Of a stretch of 64,000 bases of DNA, positions 1 through 12,900 are shown piece by piece. The notes below the pieces were generated by a model, which saw nothing but the letters and a program-made list of their open reading frames with translations, searched no databases and was not told the origin of the DNA. How positions within the stretch are numbered: the stretch's first letter is position 1; every line of letters starts with the position of its first letter. This stretch comes from Phytoseiulus persimilis (Eukaryota > Arthropoda > Arachnida > Mesostigmata > Phytoseiidae), in the NCBI GenBank assembly GCA_037576195.1, contig CM075101.1, positions 11,656,001 through 11,720,000 on the forward strand, read 5' to 3'. The position numbers and the translations under genes are program-made.

Positions 1-55
1 GTATTCATTGATCCAGATATGGTTTATTGTGTTTATGTTACACCAGCCGGCCTTC

Positions 56-86
56 GGCCGACTTGAGTCGGCCGCGCTCCGCGCGG
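56..86. repeat. Overlapping GC-rich hairpins
   Basis: Two perfect inverted repeats lie end to end: a 7-bp stem (56-62 with 67-73, 4-base loop) and a 6-bp stem (72-77 with 81-86, 3-base loop). They sit just before the minisatellite. Their function is unknown. Confidence 0.5.
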
Positions 87-149
87 TTATACGGTGCTCC
101 CTGCCATCGAGGCACTTTTCTCTCCCTTCACTGGGTCAGCATTCTGATT

Positions 150-1985
150 TTGAAAAATATGGTCAGATTGACCCCGAAATCACCCCTTCGGAGTTGGGAA
201 GTAATGCTCAGATCGGTCTCGGAATCACCCCTCCAGAGTTGGAAAGTAATGCTCAGATTGGTCCCGGAATCACCCCTCCAGAGTTGGAAATAAATGCTCA
301 GATTGGCCCCGGAATCACCCCTCCAGAGTTGGGGAGTAATGCTCAGATTGGCCTCGGAATCACCCCTCCAGAGTTGGGAAGTAATGCTCAGATTGGTCTC
401 GGAATCACCCCTCCAGAGTTGAGAAGTAATGCTCAGATTGACCCCGGAATCACCCCTCCAGAGTTGAAAAGTAATGCTCAGATTGACCCCGGAATCACCC
501 CTCCAGAGTTGAGAAGTAATGCTCAGATTGGTCTCGGAATCACCCCTCCAGAGTTGGGAAGTAATGCTCAGATTGTTCTCGGAATCAACCCTTCAGAGTT
601 GGGAAGTAATGCTCAGATTGGTCTCGGAATCACTCCCCAGAGTTGAGAAGTAATGCTCAGATTGGTCTCGGAATCACCCCATCAGAGTTGGGAAGTAATG
701 CTCAGATTGGTCTCGGAATCACCCCTCCAGAATTGGGAAGTAATGCTCAGATTGGTCTCGGAATCACACCTTCAGAGTTGGAAAGTAATGCTCAGATTGG
801 TCTCGGAATCACCCCTCCAGAGTTGGGAAGTAATGCTCAGATTGGTCTCGGAATCACCCCTAAAGAGTTGGGAAGTAATGCTCAGATTGGTCTCGGAATC
901 ACCCCTCCACGTTTTGAAAAGTATGGTCAGATTGGTTCTAGAATCACCCCTCCAGAGTTGGGAAGTAATGCTCAGATTGGTCTCGGAATCACCCCTTCAG
1001 AGTTGGAAAGTAATGCTCAGATTGGTCTCGGAATCACCCCTCCAGAGTTGGGAAGTAATGCTCAGATTGGTCTCGGAATCACCCCTCCAGAGTTGGGAAG
1101 TAATGCTCAGATTGGTCTCGGAATCACCCCTAAAGAGTTGGGAAGTAATGCTCAGATTGGTCTCGGAATCACCCCTCCACGTTTTGAAAAGTATGGTCAG
1201 ATTGGTTCTAGAATCACCCCTCCAGAGTTGGGAAGTAATGCTCAGATTGGTCTCGGAATCACCCCTTCAGAGTTGGAAAGTAATGCTCAGATTGGTCTCG
1301 GAATCACCCCTCCAGAGTTGGGAAGTAATGCTCAGATTGGTCTCGGAATCACCCCTCCAGAGTTGGGAAGTAATGCTCAGATTGGTCTCGGAATCACCCC
1401 TCCAGAGTTGGGAAGTAATGCTCAGATTGGTCTCGGAATCACACCTTCAGAGTTGGAAAGTAATGCTCAGATTGGTCTCGGAATCACACCTTCAGAGTTG
1501 GAAAGTAATGCTCAGATTGGTCTCGGAATCACCCCTCCAGAGTTGGGAAGTAATGCTCAGATTGTTCTCGGAATCACCCCTTCAGAGTTGGGAAGTAATG
1601 CTCAGATTGGTCTCGGAATCACTCCCCAGAGTTGAGAAGTAATGCTCAGATTGGTCTCGGAATCACCCCATCAGAGTTGGGAAGTAATGCTCAGATTGGT
1701 CTCGGAATCACCCCTCCAGAGTTGGGAAGTAATGCTCAGATTGGTCTCGGAATCACACCTTCAGAGTTGGAAAGTAATGCTCAGATTGGTCTCGGAATCA
1801 CCCCTCCAGAGTTGGGAAGTAATGCTCAGATTGGTCTCGGAATCACCCTAAAGAGTTGGGAAGTAATGCTCAGATTGGTCTCGGAATCACCCCTCCACGT
1901 TTTGAAAAGTATGGTCAGATTGGTTCTAGAATCACCCCTCCAGAGTTGGGAAGTAATGCTCAGATTGGTCTCGGAATCACTCCCA
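150..1985. repeat. 45-bp minisatellite array, about 40 units
   Basis: The unit is 45 bp, typified by the core words GTAATGCTCAGATTGGTCTC and GGAATCACCCCTCCAGAGTT. A minority unit carrying GTTTTGAAAAGTATGGTCAG recurs at 901, 1171 and 1889. The first two are exactly 270 bp (6 units) apart, and long stretches between them are identical, so the array grew by segmental duplication. A larger block starting near 643 is repeated near 1632, 989 bp away. Because 45 is a multiple of 3, two frames are open and would encode 15-aa repeats. Three one-base losses (about 630, 1620 and 1847) break those frames, so I read this as a minisatellite and not a gene. There are no unique spacers, so it is not a CRISPR array. 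Confidence 0.95.
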
Positions 1986-2044
1986 TATGTTCCAGAAAAA
2001 GTGCGGACGAACAGACAAACTGACAATCTTACAGACGAAGCCGA

Positions 2045-2235
2045 TTATATATAGTAAGGATCATAGGTCTCATTCTCCCAGTTTTCTAGGATTTGTTTTG
2101 TTCTTATCACGATTGAGGGGTCTCTCACTTCCTCCTGGAGGCCCAGTCTCAGGAGGAAATCCTCATCCGTGTAGTATGCGTCGTTGCATTCATAGATCAC
2201 GTGTTTCACGGTTTCTTCATATAGACCGCATCGAT
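2045..2235 (-). mobile_element. LINE 3' ORF fragment
   Basis: Read on the minus strand this encodes the C-terminal end of a non-LTR retrotransposon polyprotein, stopping at TAA 2045-2047. The motifs YEETVKHVIYECNDAYYTDE and LENWEN match the C-terminus of the larger LINE at 62340-63996 (YEETVQHIIFECNDAYYTDD, LEKWEK). The first cysteine of the terminal Cys-His knuckle is lost to a stop. Further upstream, to about 2500, only degenerate traces remain. It ends directly against the minisatellite. It is a dead fragment of a related but distinct LINE subfamily. Confidence 0.8.
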
Positions 2236-5200
2236 GTTAGGATCGCCCGGTCAGCAACAACAAGAAAGCTCACGTTTGACTCGGAATCTCAGAAGCGAGA
2301 GTTGAGGCGATCCTCACGTAATTGAGGATCGATGGTCTCAATTGATCGCCTATACCATAGTATATCGTGTATTGGTCGGTTCCTAAAGGCCTCATACGTT
2401 GTCAGCTCAGAGCGCGAGTGAACTCGCGAGGAAAGGCCACGATTCACGGCCGAGTTAATCGCATCTCCGATCCACACATTACTCGGAATGCAGCTCAGAG
2501 TTCAAGGACGGAAAATTAACCATGGTTTTTCGTCAGTAGGGCTATTCTCGTGGAATAGTGGAGACGGAGAAAAACGGCAGAAAGGCTGACGTCAAGAATG
2601 AAACAGCTCTGGAAAAAAAAACGCATACCTCCTGTTTTCTCATGTTGTTAAGAGAAAAGTAGCTTTTGGTTGCGCTATGATCGCTTGAAATTGGAGAGGG
2701 GTGAAGGAAATCAGAGAGGCAGTCTTAGACTACGACTATCCATAGATCTTTGTCCTGGTAGGCAGGGATGGAGGGTGAGATACTTCGGCCTGTGTACGTG
2801 CTCGTCGCTGAAGCTGGAGGTTGTTTTCGCGCATCCAACCAGCAGATCCTGAAAACGAATGCTTGGAAGGATCGCAAACACGCACAAACAGGATATCGAG
2901 ACGTTCTGCACCGAGTTGTTCGATTCGCATCTCCTGAAGAGAGCTCGAAGACTCTCCTTCGTTCGACTCATTGTTCGATGATGGGGATGATGCTCAACAG
3001 TCCAGCCTCGGAACACAAGTCAAAAAAGATAGCAGGTGGCTCATCTAGGAGGTGGATGTCCTATTTTCTCAGCCTGTGTGAGTCGTTCGTGCGCGTCAAT
3101 GGGCATGCCATTGTCGGTGGAGGGCTCGGAATTTCGCATCGGGATCAGTTTTCAAATCTATTCCTATTCGAAGCGCGCTCCTTCATCTCCCAGCTGAAGC
3201 CCGATTCACCTGATCGTGAGTTCACTTGTCAGGGCGCAGGAGCAGATTGTGACTCATCCTTCCGTCTTCAAACTACGCGGCGTTCGAATGGCATAGGCAT
3301 TTCGAAAGTTTCGAGTACCATGAGTCAGAGAGTTCATGAACTGATTGGGAACTGGTTTCGGATGCGCAGAATGAGTCCGATAGCGCAGAGTGAGTTGGAA
3401 GGCGGAGTTCGATAGGAAATTCCATGTTGAGGATTTGGTGCTGAAATGGTAGAAAGTGTTCCTGCGAAGTTGTGAAACATCTTGATTGTTGGCGAAGTGC
3501 GATGTTCTGGCAGTAGAGAAGGCTTCCAATACCGCTGTAGAATACGACCTCGAGTAGCAGCACCTCCAAATGTTGATGGTCGAAGATGGGGACTTTTGAC
3601 GCGTCACGGCTACTTGAGTGCAACGATCCAAGACAAATAGGGTGATTGGAAGCTGCTCGAGGAATTCCAATCAAACGAGAGAGAAAAACACGCGCCATCC
3701 TGCCAGCTATCTATGGCGGAGAGAATCCCGAATTCCACCATTCTTCACCGAGTAATGAGCGAAAGGAGGAAGAGGAAGAAAATCCCGGATATTTTTCGAC
3801 TATCCGTGTATGACCACACATTCTCATTCATGAAATGAGAATGGATCGGGCAGAACCGTAGGTCGTCTTTCTGGTTTGAGAGCGACGCATTCAAATAGAC
3901 TTCAAAGTTACACGGATTCGAGTATTCGGTCCGAAAAACGGCAGAACAACCACTGTTCATGCTTGGGCTCCTTCTGAATTTGCCACGGGTGCGTGAAGAG
4001 TTCGTAAGTGTTTTAATTGGGTTTTACGGGACGCTTGACGGGCGGCGTACTTGCAGACTCCTTCTCCTAGCCTTGATTTGCTTTTATGACCTCGAGGAAG
4101 CTGAGGGATGTCTCACGCTCTGTATGCGCGTCGCGATTCATGGAAGTTTTCTCGTGGAGGTAGCAGCATGGAAACTCGCCATATAGCATCTGGGAACATT
4201 TCAGTATTACGGCGGCACGGAAGATTCCTCCCGAAATTCCGTACCACGGAAAATGATCTCGCCCAGATTAACACCCCAGATGTCCTTCATGTAGCGACAT
4301 TGTTTGTGTTTCCCATGGCGAGCCGTGAGCAGCTGCGATTGCTCAAATTCAGAAATACAGAACGTGCGCATAGCTTCCGGAGGGGAGAGCCCAATTCACA
4401 TCGCACGAAATCTGCCGCAGCTTCGAATGTATATCTCGGGGACGACAGCCAACTGCACAATGGATCTGTCGTCAGCTTCCAGCAGGTGAACCCATATATC
4501 TGTTGCGGAGCTTCCTATCAGCAGGAGGCCTCATGGCTCGAAGAGATGGCTCATGATTCCAAGCTCAAACGGTCATCCAGAGTGCAACAGAGTGAATGCG
4601 CCCGAAAGCTTAGGAGTTTTGTCGAGCCACCAAGGGTCAGGAGCCGCACAGCTGCGAGGAACGCGTTCATTCATTGTTTACATCAGCCCAGGAACCCTGT
4701 AGTAGTCATCATCAGGCAGCAGACGTGGCCAATGTAGAGTGGCTCGCTCGACACCAGCAGCGGCTGCGCTAGTGCCGATCGTCATATGTGTTAGCGGCAG
4801 AAGGTGCTACTTTACGGAGCGCTGCTTCACCTTTGTCCCGTGGTGGGTAGTGAGCGATACAGTTTGACGTCTACGTCATCTGAGGATAACAGTTTCTCCG
4901 TTCGAAGCTGGGGTTGCGAGCTGGATATTGCTTCTAATCAATTTAGCCGGTGTGCCGCTGTTTCCCAACTCAGTGTCCTACAGAGAGCAACAGAGCAGCC
5001 CTACGTCGCTCACAGGAATCAGTGACTCCGCCGAGTCCAGCTCTCCAAACTCGTGGACTATTCTGTAAGTTTACGACCAGATGCCTGTTCGGAAGAACGC
5101 TACTCTTCGTTTTTCCTCGGAGCTGAAGGAAAAACATCATTCAATACATCCTTAGCGTGCGGGAGCGTGATTAGAGTCTGGTCCAAATGTTTGTGGACAA

Positions 5201-5410
5201 AGAAACCCATCTCCAATTTCTCGATACCCTCCGAAAACATTGACACGTAGTTCGAGAGAGACCCATCTGCTGGGATAGTCTTGTTGAGGTTTGTTGGGTG
5301 TTCAAATGGAGCTCGTCAGCCTGTGATGTGGGCGCTCGATACGGGCCATGCCAATGTGATCGAAAAATCTCCATATCTCAACAGATGACCGAAAGTCGAT
5401 AGTGGACAAC
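2236..5410. other. Region without a confirmed gene
   Basis: Open frames exist: 215 aa at 2768-3415 (+), 209 aa at 4108-4737 (+), and two overlapping frames at 3254-3698 (-). None has a domain I recognise or a splice-phase-consistent partner, and competing frames lie on the opposite strand. The 3' part presumably includes the RER1 promoter. No TATA box or other site is clear. Confidence 0.4.
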
Positions 5411-6910
5411 ATGGACGAAGGCGTCGCAGCTTCACAACCCTCGGCAGTGGCGTTGTTCTTCAGAGGTCTCAGCCAGGTGAGAAACTTCCTTAGGTTCGCT
5501 GAGGTAGGGAGTTCGCTCGCTGGGAAGTTACAATGGTCACTTTCCTTCCCGATCGAACCTGTAAATTTCTCACACCCAGATCCCCCGGCAGGCCGCTGCT
5601 GAGGTTTGAAATCCGAGTTCTGAGGTCATGATTGGTTTATGGCTCGCTGACTTTGTTTCTAACCCTGAAGAGTGCTCACTTTCGATTTTGCACAGTCGAA
5701 AGCTTCATTGTAATTGCGAGCTGCTTCCCTGTCAGAAGCTGAAGCTTTCAATTTTACGTCATAAGACGGGCTCGTCTCAAATCAGCTTCTTCCTGTGAAT
5801 CATCTTCGGCGGCGTGAGTCGTCAGTCGGGAGCTGCCGGAACACTTTCCGTGAAAAACTTCATCCTTCCATCCATTTCAGCGCTACCAACGTCTGCTAGA
5901 TATGAGCACACCGTATTCCACTGCAAGATGGGGCTTCTGTCTATTCCTGATGATCGCATTCTTGATCCGAGTTTTTGTACTTCAAGTAAGTCCACCAATA
6001 CTGATCCCATAGAAAGGAGAACATTCTCCATCCACTCATGCTTTTGATCGTTGAGTGAAGTGATTGGGTGCAACAAACAGATTTTATTTTTCAGGGATGG
6101 TATATTGTGACGTACGCCCTAGGGATCTACCACCTTAACTTATTCATAGCCTTCTTAACGCCAAAAATAGATCCCGCGCTATCACAATCGTTGGGTGAGT
6201 CTCTTTAATTCGTTCCGCGAAAATTTTCATTGAATAACGAACACGCCATGTGCCAGGAGTCTCCAACATGGACCAGAGAGATCATGTGATTTTCAACTCG
6301 GCCGGTACAGACTGTCTGTCATGCCAGTTTTTTGCTGGTCAATTATAGAGAACGCGGTGGTAGCTCCTCTTCACCCTTGCAGACGTATTCAGCTCCTTTC
6401 CAAGTTCCATCCGCGATTTGAACACTATGAGACCAACAACGGTGTTCGCAGCATTTGATTCTTGCAGACGAAGGCGATCCCGGGCTCCCGACGAAGTCCA
6501 ATGAGGAGTTCCGGCCCTTCATCAGGAGATTGCCGGAGTTCCACTTCTGGCATTCAGCGACGAGAGCGAACGTCTTCTCGATAATCTGCACGTTTTTCGA
6601 TGCGTTCAATATTCCAGTGTTTTGGCCCATCCTCTTGATATACTTTATCACACTTTTCGTGTTAACGATGAAACGACAAATCAAGGTGAGCCTCGGGGGC
6701 ATCCCCTCAAGTTCGTGGGTCGATATCTGAGCGCGTCCACGAAAGAGAAAGCAAATCGGGATTCGTCTGAGCGTCGAATTCACGGATCTGTACTCGATAC
6801 TTCTTCTATTCCAGCACATGATCAAATATCGATACATTCCGTTTACGTTTGGAAAGCGGACTTATAAGCCGAAGCAATCCGAGTCAGCAACCAGCTTCCT
6901 GTCAAAGTGA
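5411..6910 (+). CDS. RER1: RER1, Golgi-to-ER retrieval receptor
   Basis: Five coding exons join in frame: 5411-5476, 5881-5985, 6095-6194, 6468-6685 and 6815-6910 (stop TGA). They give 194 aa, close to the 196 aa of human RER1. Family blocks visible include [61 protein letters not shown] and the C-terminal [14 protein letters not shown]. Four hydrophobic segments match the known four-pass topology. Introns are 404, 109, 273 and 129 bp with GT..AG ends and compatible phases (0,0,1,0). The start is the first ATG of exon 1, which encodes a variable N-terminus as in other species. RER1 sits in cis-Golgi and ERGIC membranes and returns unassembled or ER-resident membrane proteins by COPI vesicles. 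The gene looks intact. Confidence 0.97.
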
Positions 6911-9900
6911 GCAGCCCAGAGAGCACTTCGTTGAAGTGTTTCGACAAATAGCGATCCACGAGAAAAATTATCATAGAATTTTGCTAGTTTGATTGTTGAG
7001 CGGTATGTAAATGGAGAAGATGGGAATGATCCTATGATGACATCTCCGAAGACGATAATACAGTGAACTGAGAAACTGCATGAGACGGTGAAATAGCAGA
7101 GGACGCGCACAGAACGAAAACTATGAAACGGACGCCACCATGGGAATCATACCGCCTCTTCCAAATATCAAATAGCCGACCCCGTCGGCAGTTTTAACCA
7201 GTTTTGATTTCGACAAATTCCTGAACATTCACCTGACGGAACATCGCGAGCCCATCACCACAATGGTTCATGTAAGAAATCTGTCAGTTAGCGAGTATGA
7301 GCGCTGAAAGCCAATCGGTGGAGAAAACTTTTTCTGAATATTTCAAATCCCTAGAAAAGCTTCTCAGACAACGTCATGCACATTTAGTCACCCAGATTTA
7401 TGTACGACCCGAATACGTTCGCTGGGGCTCTAGACTGTGCGATGGAATACACTTCGACAGTCGGAGCTCGGAACATCTTGGAAGAATGAGGCGGAGCCCC
7501 TCTTGGAACAACCCTTCAACTTAACGATCAAACATCCATGCGACGATTTTATCTGAATTCAGAACCAAGAGTGAAGGGAGGCACGTCGAATCCGTAAATG
7601 GAGCCGATTCGGAATCCAAACAAGAAGAACAAATGGGGAATACTCAGAAACGCTCCTCGGAAGAAGAACCAACAAGATCCGCGCTAACATAGGGGCGGTA
7701 GTTAACCTTAGTTCATCCTCTGCCAGAGCATTTCCCTCACCAACGAGAAAGACGGAGATCTCCCACAACGAGAAACCTCTCTATAGCTGCCTCGTTTGAG
7801 GAAAAAATCAGGTTCTAAAACCGTCGCTATCGCAGGACGGAGGAATTCGGGATTTCCCAGCTGGAGGCCAGGGGTTGAATAGCAGCTCGTTCGACGGGCA
7901 TGAATTAGCGAGGGCTCAACAAGTTGTTAAGTGAATTGATGATCAGGCGAGGAATCTGTGAGAAACCAGCTGAGGAAGTTCAATAAACAGGAATTAATGT
8001 TTCGAACTGGTTTCGGCTGTTTTTTTCGTGAAGTTACACTCCGAGAGAGCCGTAAACCGGTGACGAGTCTTCCGCATATACGGTAGCAATGCTAGGCGTC
8101 GCTAGCCCCTTCTCTTGCACTCCACGGTTGCTGCTATTTCGGAGACTCGAGTGGAGAAAAGAGGAGTCAGACACCACATATTCCATAGAAAGAGGCATCG
8201 AGTCCTGTCGTGTGAAACGCCACGTACTTCTTTTTGTACGACTGTAATATTGAGGCTGGCAGTGGAGCAAAGGTATTCTGATGCTCGTTCCAGGTAGCCT
8301 TAGCACCATTATTACAGGTGACGTCGTTTCAGGGACGAAAGGGATTCTTCACCCCTCATTCAGCCCGTGCAGGTGGAGAACGTGTGAACAAAGTCGGTTG
8401 CACGGCTACAGAGACGAAGAAACACATCGACCTTCTAGGACCGCTCGAACAACTTCACCGCTGAACCATCGCTGGGACTCATATCCATGCCTTCGCTCGA
8501 TCAGTCGAGAAAGTGTCGAATTTATATTCATCGATGAATATGATATCATTCAGGTAACACGAACAAGATATTTAAGGACTCTTCAAGGTATCGTGGGAAG
8601 CTACGCTCCTCTCGTAGGGCTAAAGCGAACCACTGACTCGAGAGATGTTACGGAGCCGATAGTAAGATGGAAGAGTATTCCAAAGACGAGTCTTCGGGGA
8701 ATTCGAATGACGATGAGTCGCCTCCTGAAAAGTACGGAATGTCATCTGTAGTCTACGCAGAGGCTCCAGCACTCCTCAAGCTGCCCGACTCGTTCTATGA
8801 GAGATAGAGGTCCGGGCGGAATATTGGGCCGGGCTAATGTTCCTCAAATCTTCCCATGGTGGAGAATTATTAGCATCCGCCCAATGTCGAATCCTCGGTC
8901 CGCGCCTGCATGCTATTGTCCATTATGAAGTGAAGATCAAGGAAGATGGAGGAGGAACCGAAATAAACCAGAGTTGGAAACACGATCCAAAGTTTGATTT
9001 GTTCTTTCTGAGCCTGCTGACGGATGGTTCACCTGAGAAATGATACGAGAAAATGAGACAGAATCCGGGAGGCTTCGAAGCGCTCGAAGAATTCTCTGCA
9101 TATGGCGGAGCTTCGAAGTTTGCTTGGGACGTCTCGGAGAATCCCAAGTCCTCCAGATCTCACTCGGAAGGCTCACAGTAGTGGGGTATGTCCGAGACCA
9201 AGAGTTGACACGATGTGTAGGTAATTACCACTACCTTCCTTGGAAATGTCTTCGGGGTTCACCACAACGTTAGCTTGAAGTCCTGCCTTGATGTGATCGA
9301 ATAACTCCAGAAGAAGGAACAGGTTCCCTTGCATTCTCGGTCGTTGGAACTTCAGCGACACATCATTTGCGTAGCCACGTCACGGCACGTGATATGAGTG
9401 AGGCTCTTAGTTTCGTCTCAGGGAAGGACTTTCACGAAACTCTCTCCGTTGGATCTTGCAGAGGATCATCTTTCGTTAGGGTGCCTATGCACTGTCTCTC
9501 CGTCGGATCGATCCCCGAGATCGTCCGTTTTCCTCCACTGTTAAAGCTTCCAGCGTATTCGTAGGCTCCGGCGGGCTGGCTGAGCTTGATGGTCCCAATG
9601 CGCTCTCGTGTGTTCGCCTTTTCCCGGACCAAACAGGTGGTTCCCGTAATTTGCTATGCAGACGCGAAATAGGCATCTTGTCGGAGCTCTTCGACATCGG
9701 GTCTGCGGGCAATTGGCTAGGCGATGGATGATCACTTGATTAGCGAACCGGGAGCGCAACCTACAACCAGATCGGTATCTCGAAGTAGTAGCTTATTATC
9801 CGTTGCCGGTAGCGTTGAATGATACCCGGCCAGTCCCGAAGTTTTCTTCGATGTTTCCACCCCGATGAGAAAACATTTTCGAAGGATTTTTGCGAAATCT

Positions 9901-12900
9901 GCTGAGCACGTGACCCCGCTGTTGAGAGAACTACCGGGAAACAATCAAAAATAGGGGCTGAGATATCGGAGGGTCTCAACCGACCAAACAGGAACATGCT
10001 CTCATACCGCTACACAGGAACAGGACAGGAATACGACGGTCAGTCGGCCTGAACAAGTCCCATAGGCGGTTTTCGTGTTCCACGTATTAGTCCTTCTGGG
10101 TTTCCTCCCAGACAAGGATGATCCGGCCGAGCGTGGCTATGAGCCAACGTGAGGGCCGCGGATTGGATGACGTTCATGAACGGAGCGATTTATGAGGTCA
10201 AATTTGCCTACTCTTTGAAATTCTGCTCAAGCGCGACCTCTCGTTTCTCCAATTCTCGAGGAAAGCAGGAGGGACCATGAGCTTCATCTCGTGGGCAAAA
10301 GCTTCTGATATCATATTGACATACCGCGCTTAAAAATTAGGAGAGATTCCATGATCTACTTGAGGCATGGAAAGAATTATGGAAGCCCAATCATTGCACT
10401 TATGACGCTGAGAGCTCATCTCGTGATTTCTAGGTCCAGATTCGCCGGGCTCGGATACGATGCCCGTCTCCGCTTCAGCCAACACTGCTTGCACAACAAT
10501 CTGCCACTCACCCCGTTTCTATGTATGGTTCCTTGTCGCGATAACGCGCAAATCCGGCCGGGAGGCGGGGGTTACGGGATAGCTCGAGATTCAGGTGAGC
10601 GTCGACGAGCTCAAGTTCTGCGTCACGAAGCATTCAGATATTTCCCACATCCATTTCCCCGGACAGCGGGGGATTATGCCCCTTCCACACCGGCCGAGCC
10701 AACGAATACCCGATACCGATTTCTCGCAGGCGAAATTTCCCTGATATGCGAACTCGGCGCCGATTCAAATGAAGATAGCACCCTCGAGAGAATCGCGCCC
10801 CAGCTCGATGCTATACATCGGGTCTTCCATGACATCGTATCTCTTCTCTTTAGTCAACTCCCGAGTAAATCTGCTCGATCATTGATTCATTCAGTCGCGT
10901 TGCACTCGGCGGCGAAATCCGGCAATCCGAACGGACGTTATGGTGTCCTCATTCATTTGCGGAAGCCCGGCATAGAAAATCGTGTCACGCGACGAACTGC
11001 GTCCTTCTCCCGCGACGCCTATTCACGTCGAGCTTCCGACATCGACTTCTCCGAGCCGTCCATTGGACCACACGGAACTTCGTTTGAATTCATCTGGATA
11101 GAATGGACCAGCTGCACGCGCGAAGCCAAGTTTATCGGAGCCATTTCGTCGAATTCCTGAGGTGAAGAGGCCGTCCTTGTCGAGTGAGCAGTTTGTTCAA
11201 ACCTGCCAATCTCATTACTTCGATGTCGGGAGTTACGTGGAATGTGTAAACATATTCCCATCGGAGCTGAGGAGGCTAACTATCGGAGCATGAACGGGCC
11301 CGCGATCAGCGAAGCCTCTGTTCTCACTCTAACTCGTGGAAAACGAGGAGAAACCCACCGGGAGCCATCGGTGATCCTGGGCGAATCCTCTAATGCATGT
11401 ACTAACTCAAGACGAATTCACTGACGCGATTTTTTCACGGCAAGGTTTTCCACGGCGAGATCTCAATCGATCCAAGTTGGCTCCGTCCGCAAACCACGAA
11501 TGAGGAATCGCCTCTGGCTTCGACAATCGGCACGAGGATCCGCAGGAGCGTCCATCGCCTCGAACAGGAATCACCTCACTCACTCGTGCCACGAGTTTCC
11601 AAAACTCATTCAGCCGAATCATCCACCGTCAGCTTCGGTTTCGAATCAGGAGCGAAGTCTGCTATGACGTGAGGCAAGAGAGTCTTCGAAGTTTTGCGGG
11701 CTTCGTTTCGGGGGTGCAGTGCACTCTCCGCGCCGCCCTCGCGCTCCGATCAACGGGAAGGGTGCCCGCTAGCACAAGGAGGAGGCTGCATTAGCTTCAT
11801 GGAGCGATGAAGGTCCGGTTGCTAGCAGCTCGTTGCGACTAACGTCTCAGCAGTAGGCTATAGGAGAGACATTTAATCCCGAGCCCCAGCCAGGTCCAAC
11901 CCAGACTTCCTGAGGTCAGTAGCTCACCGGCGATTCCACTCTCGCACGGCTAGTCGTGCGTCTGGTTATCGGTCCCTCTATGTTCCATGGCCAGGGCTGT
12001 TCCATGATATGTGAGCCTCGAGTGCTGCGAGGAAATTCGTTCAGAGTCTCAGCCCGGAATACGAACGCACGAGAGTTCCCCTTCCTGAAACCAGAGAGCA
12101 TAAGGACATGACCGATTCGACTCGGCGGCTGATGCTCCTTGATTCGAAGAATGGAAAACTCGTGGCGTTCGAAACCGAGGAGTCTCTCTCATTCACAGAC
12201 CCTTGCGTGATCCGCTTCATGGGAGCGGTCCCGCAACCAGAAAACGTGCCGCTGCTCCATTCTTCCTGTGCCAGTGAAAATCCTTTCTACGAGCCGGGGG
12301 AGAGGGGGGGGGGGAAATGCTGTACGCGTTGGACTCCTTGAAATCGTAGAAACTCGGATTTGAGAAGCTGACGGAACCCCGCGAGCGTTCTTTCTGCAAA
12401 CCGTTTCCGGGGCTTCCTCCGGCTCCAGAACGCACGGGAGCAGATCGCGCGTTCCGCGGAGGGGCTATTACAGGGAAACGCACTTAGGCTCTGTGCTGTT
12501 CGGCGAAACGGGTCAAATCTCGCCTGTGTTGTTCCTCTCACTGCTGTTCCTAGCCGTGGACACTGTTCTCCCTGAGGTCAACGGCAGTGCATCCAGCCAT
12601 CGGACGGAGCTCGCGCGAACATCGACGTTTGGCCGCTTCCTCTCTACCGTCCGAAATCGAGTTATCCTCACCTCTCTCCCTCTCTCATTGAGGAATCAGT
12701 TGCCCGTGAATATGTGCTCTATTCCGATCGTCTTCAATCGATCGGTGTTCAGACATCGACCTTGTGCTCGCGTGCGCCGGCCTCTCGACAACGACCAGCA
12801 TGGAGCCGGTGCCCCGAAGGTCGTTACATCGGGCGGTAATCTCGTGGATCCGCTCTCCATATGTTCCTTCGGTAGCATGTCTGGCTCGCCACAGAGCCGC

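Noticed and set aside
150-1985. CRISPR-like repeat array
   Set aside because: The units are contiguous with no unique spacers, and the window is clearly eukaryotic.
8-2054. Long frames encoding 15-aa tandem repeats (NAQIGLGITPPELGS type)
   Set aside because: They follow from a 45-bp minisatellite period; one-base deletions shift the frame several times and a second frame is equally open.
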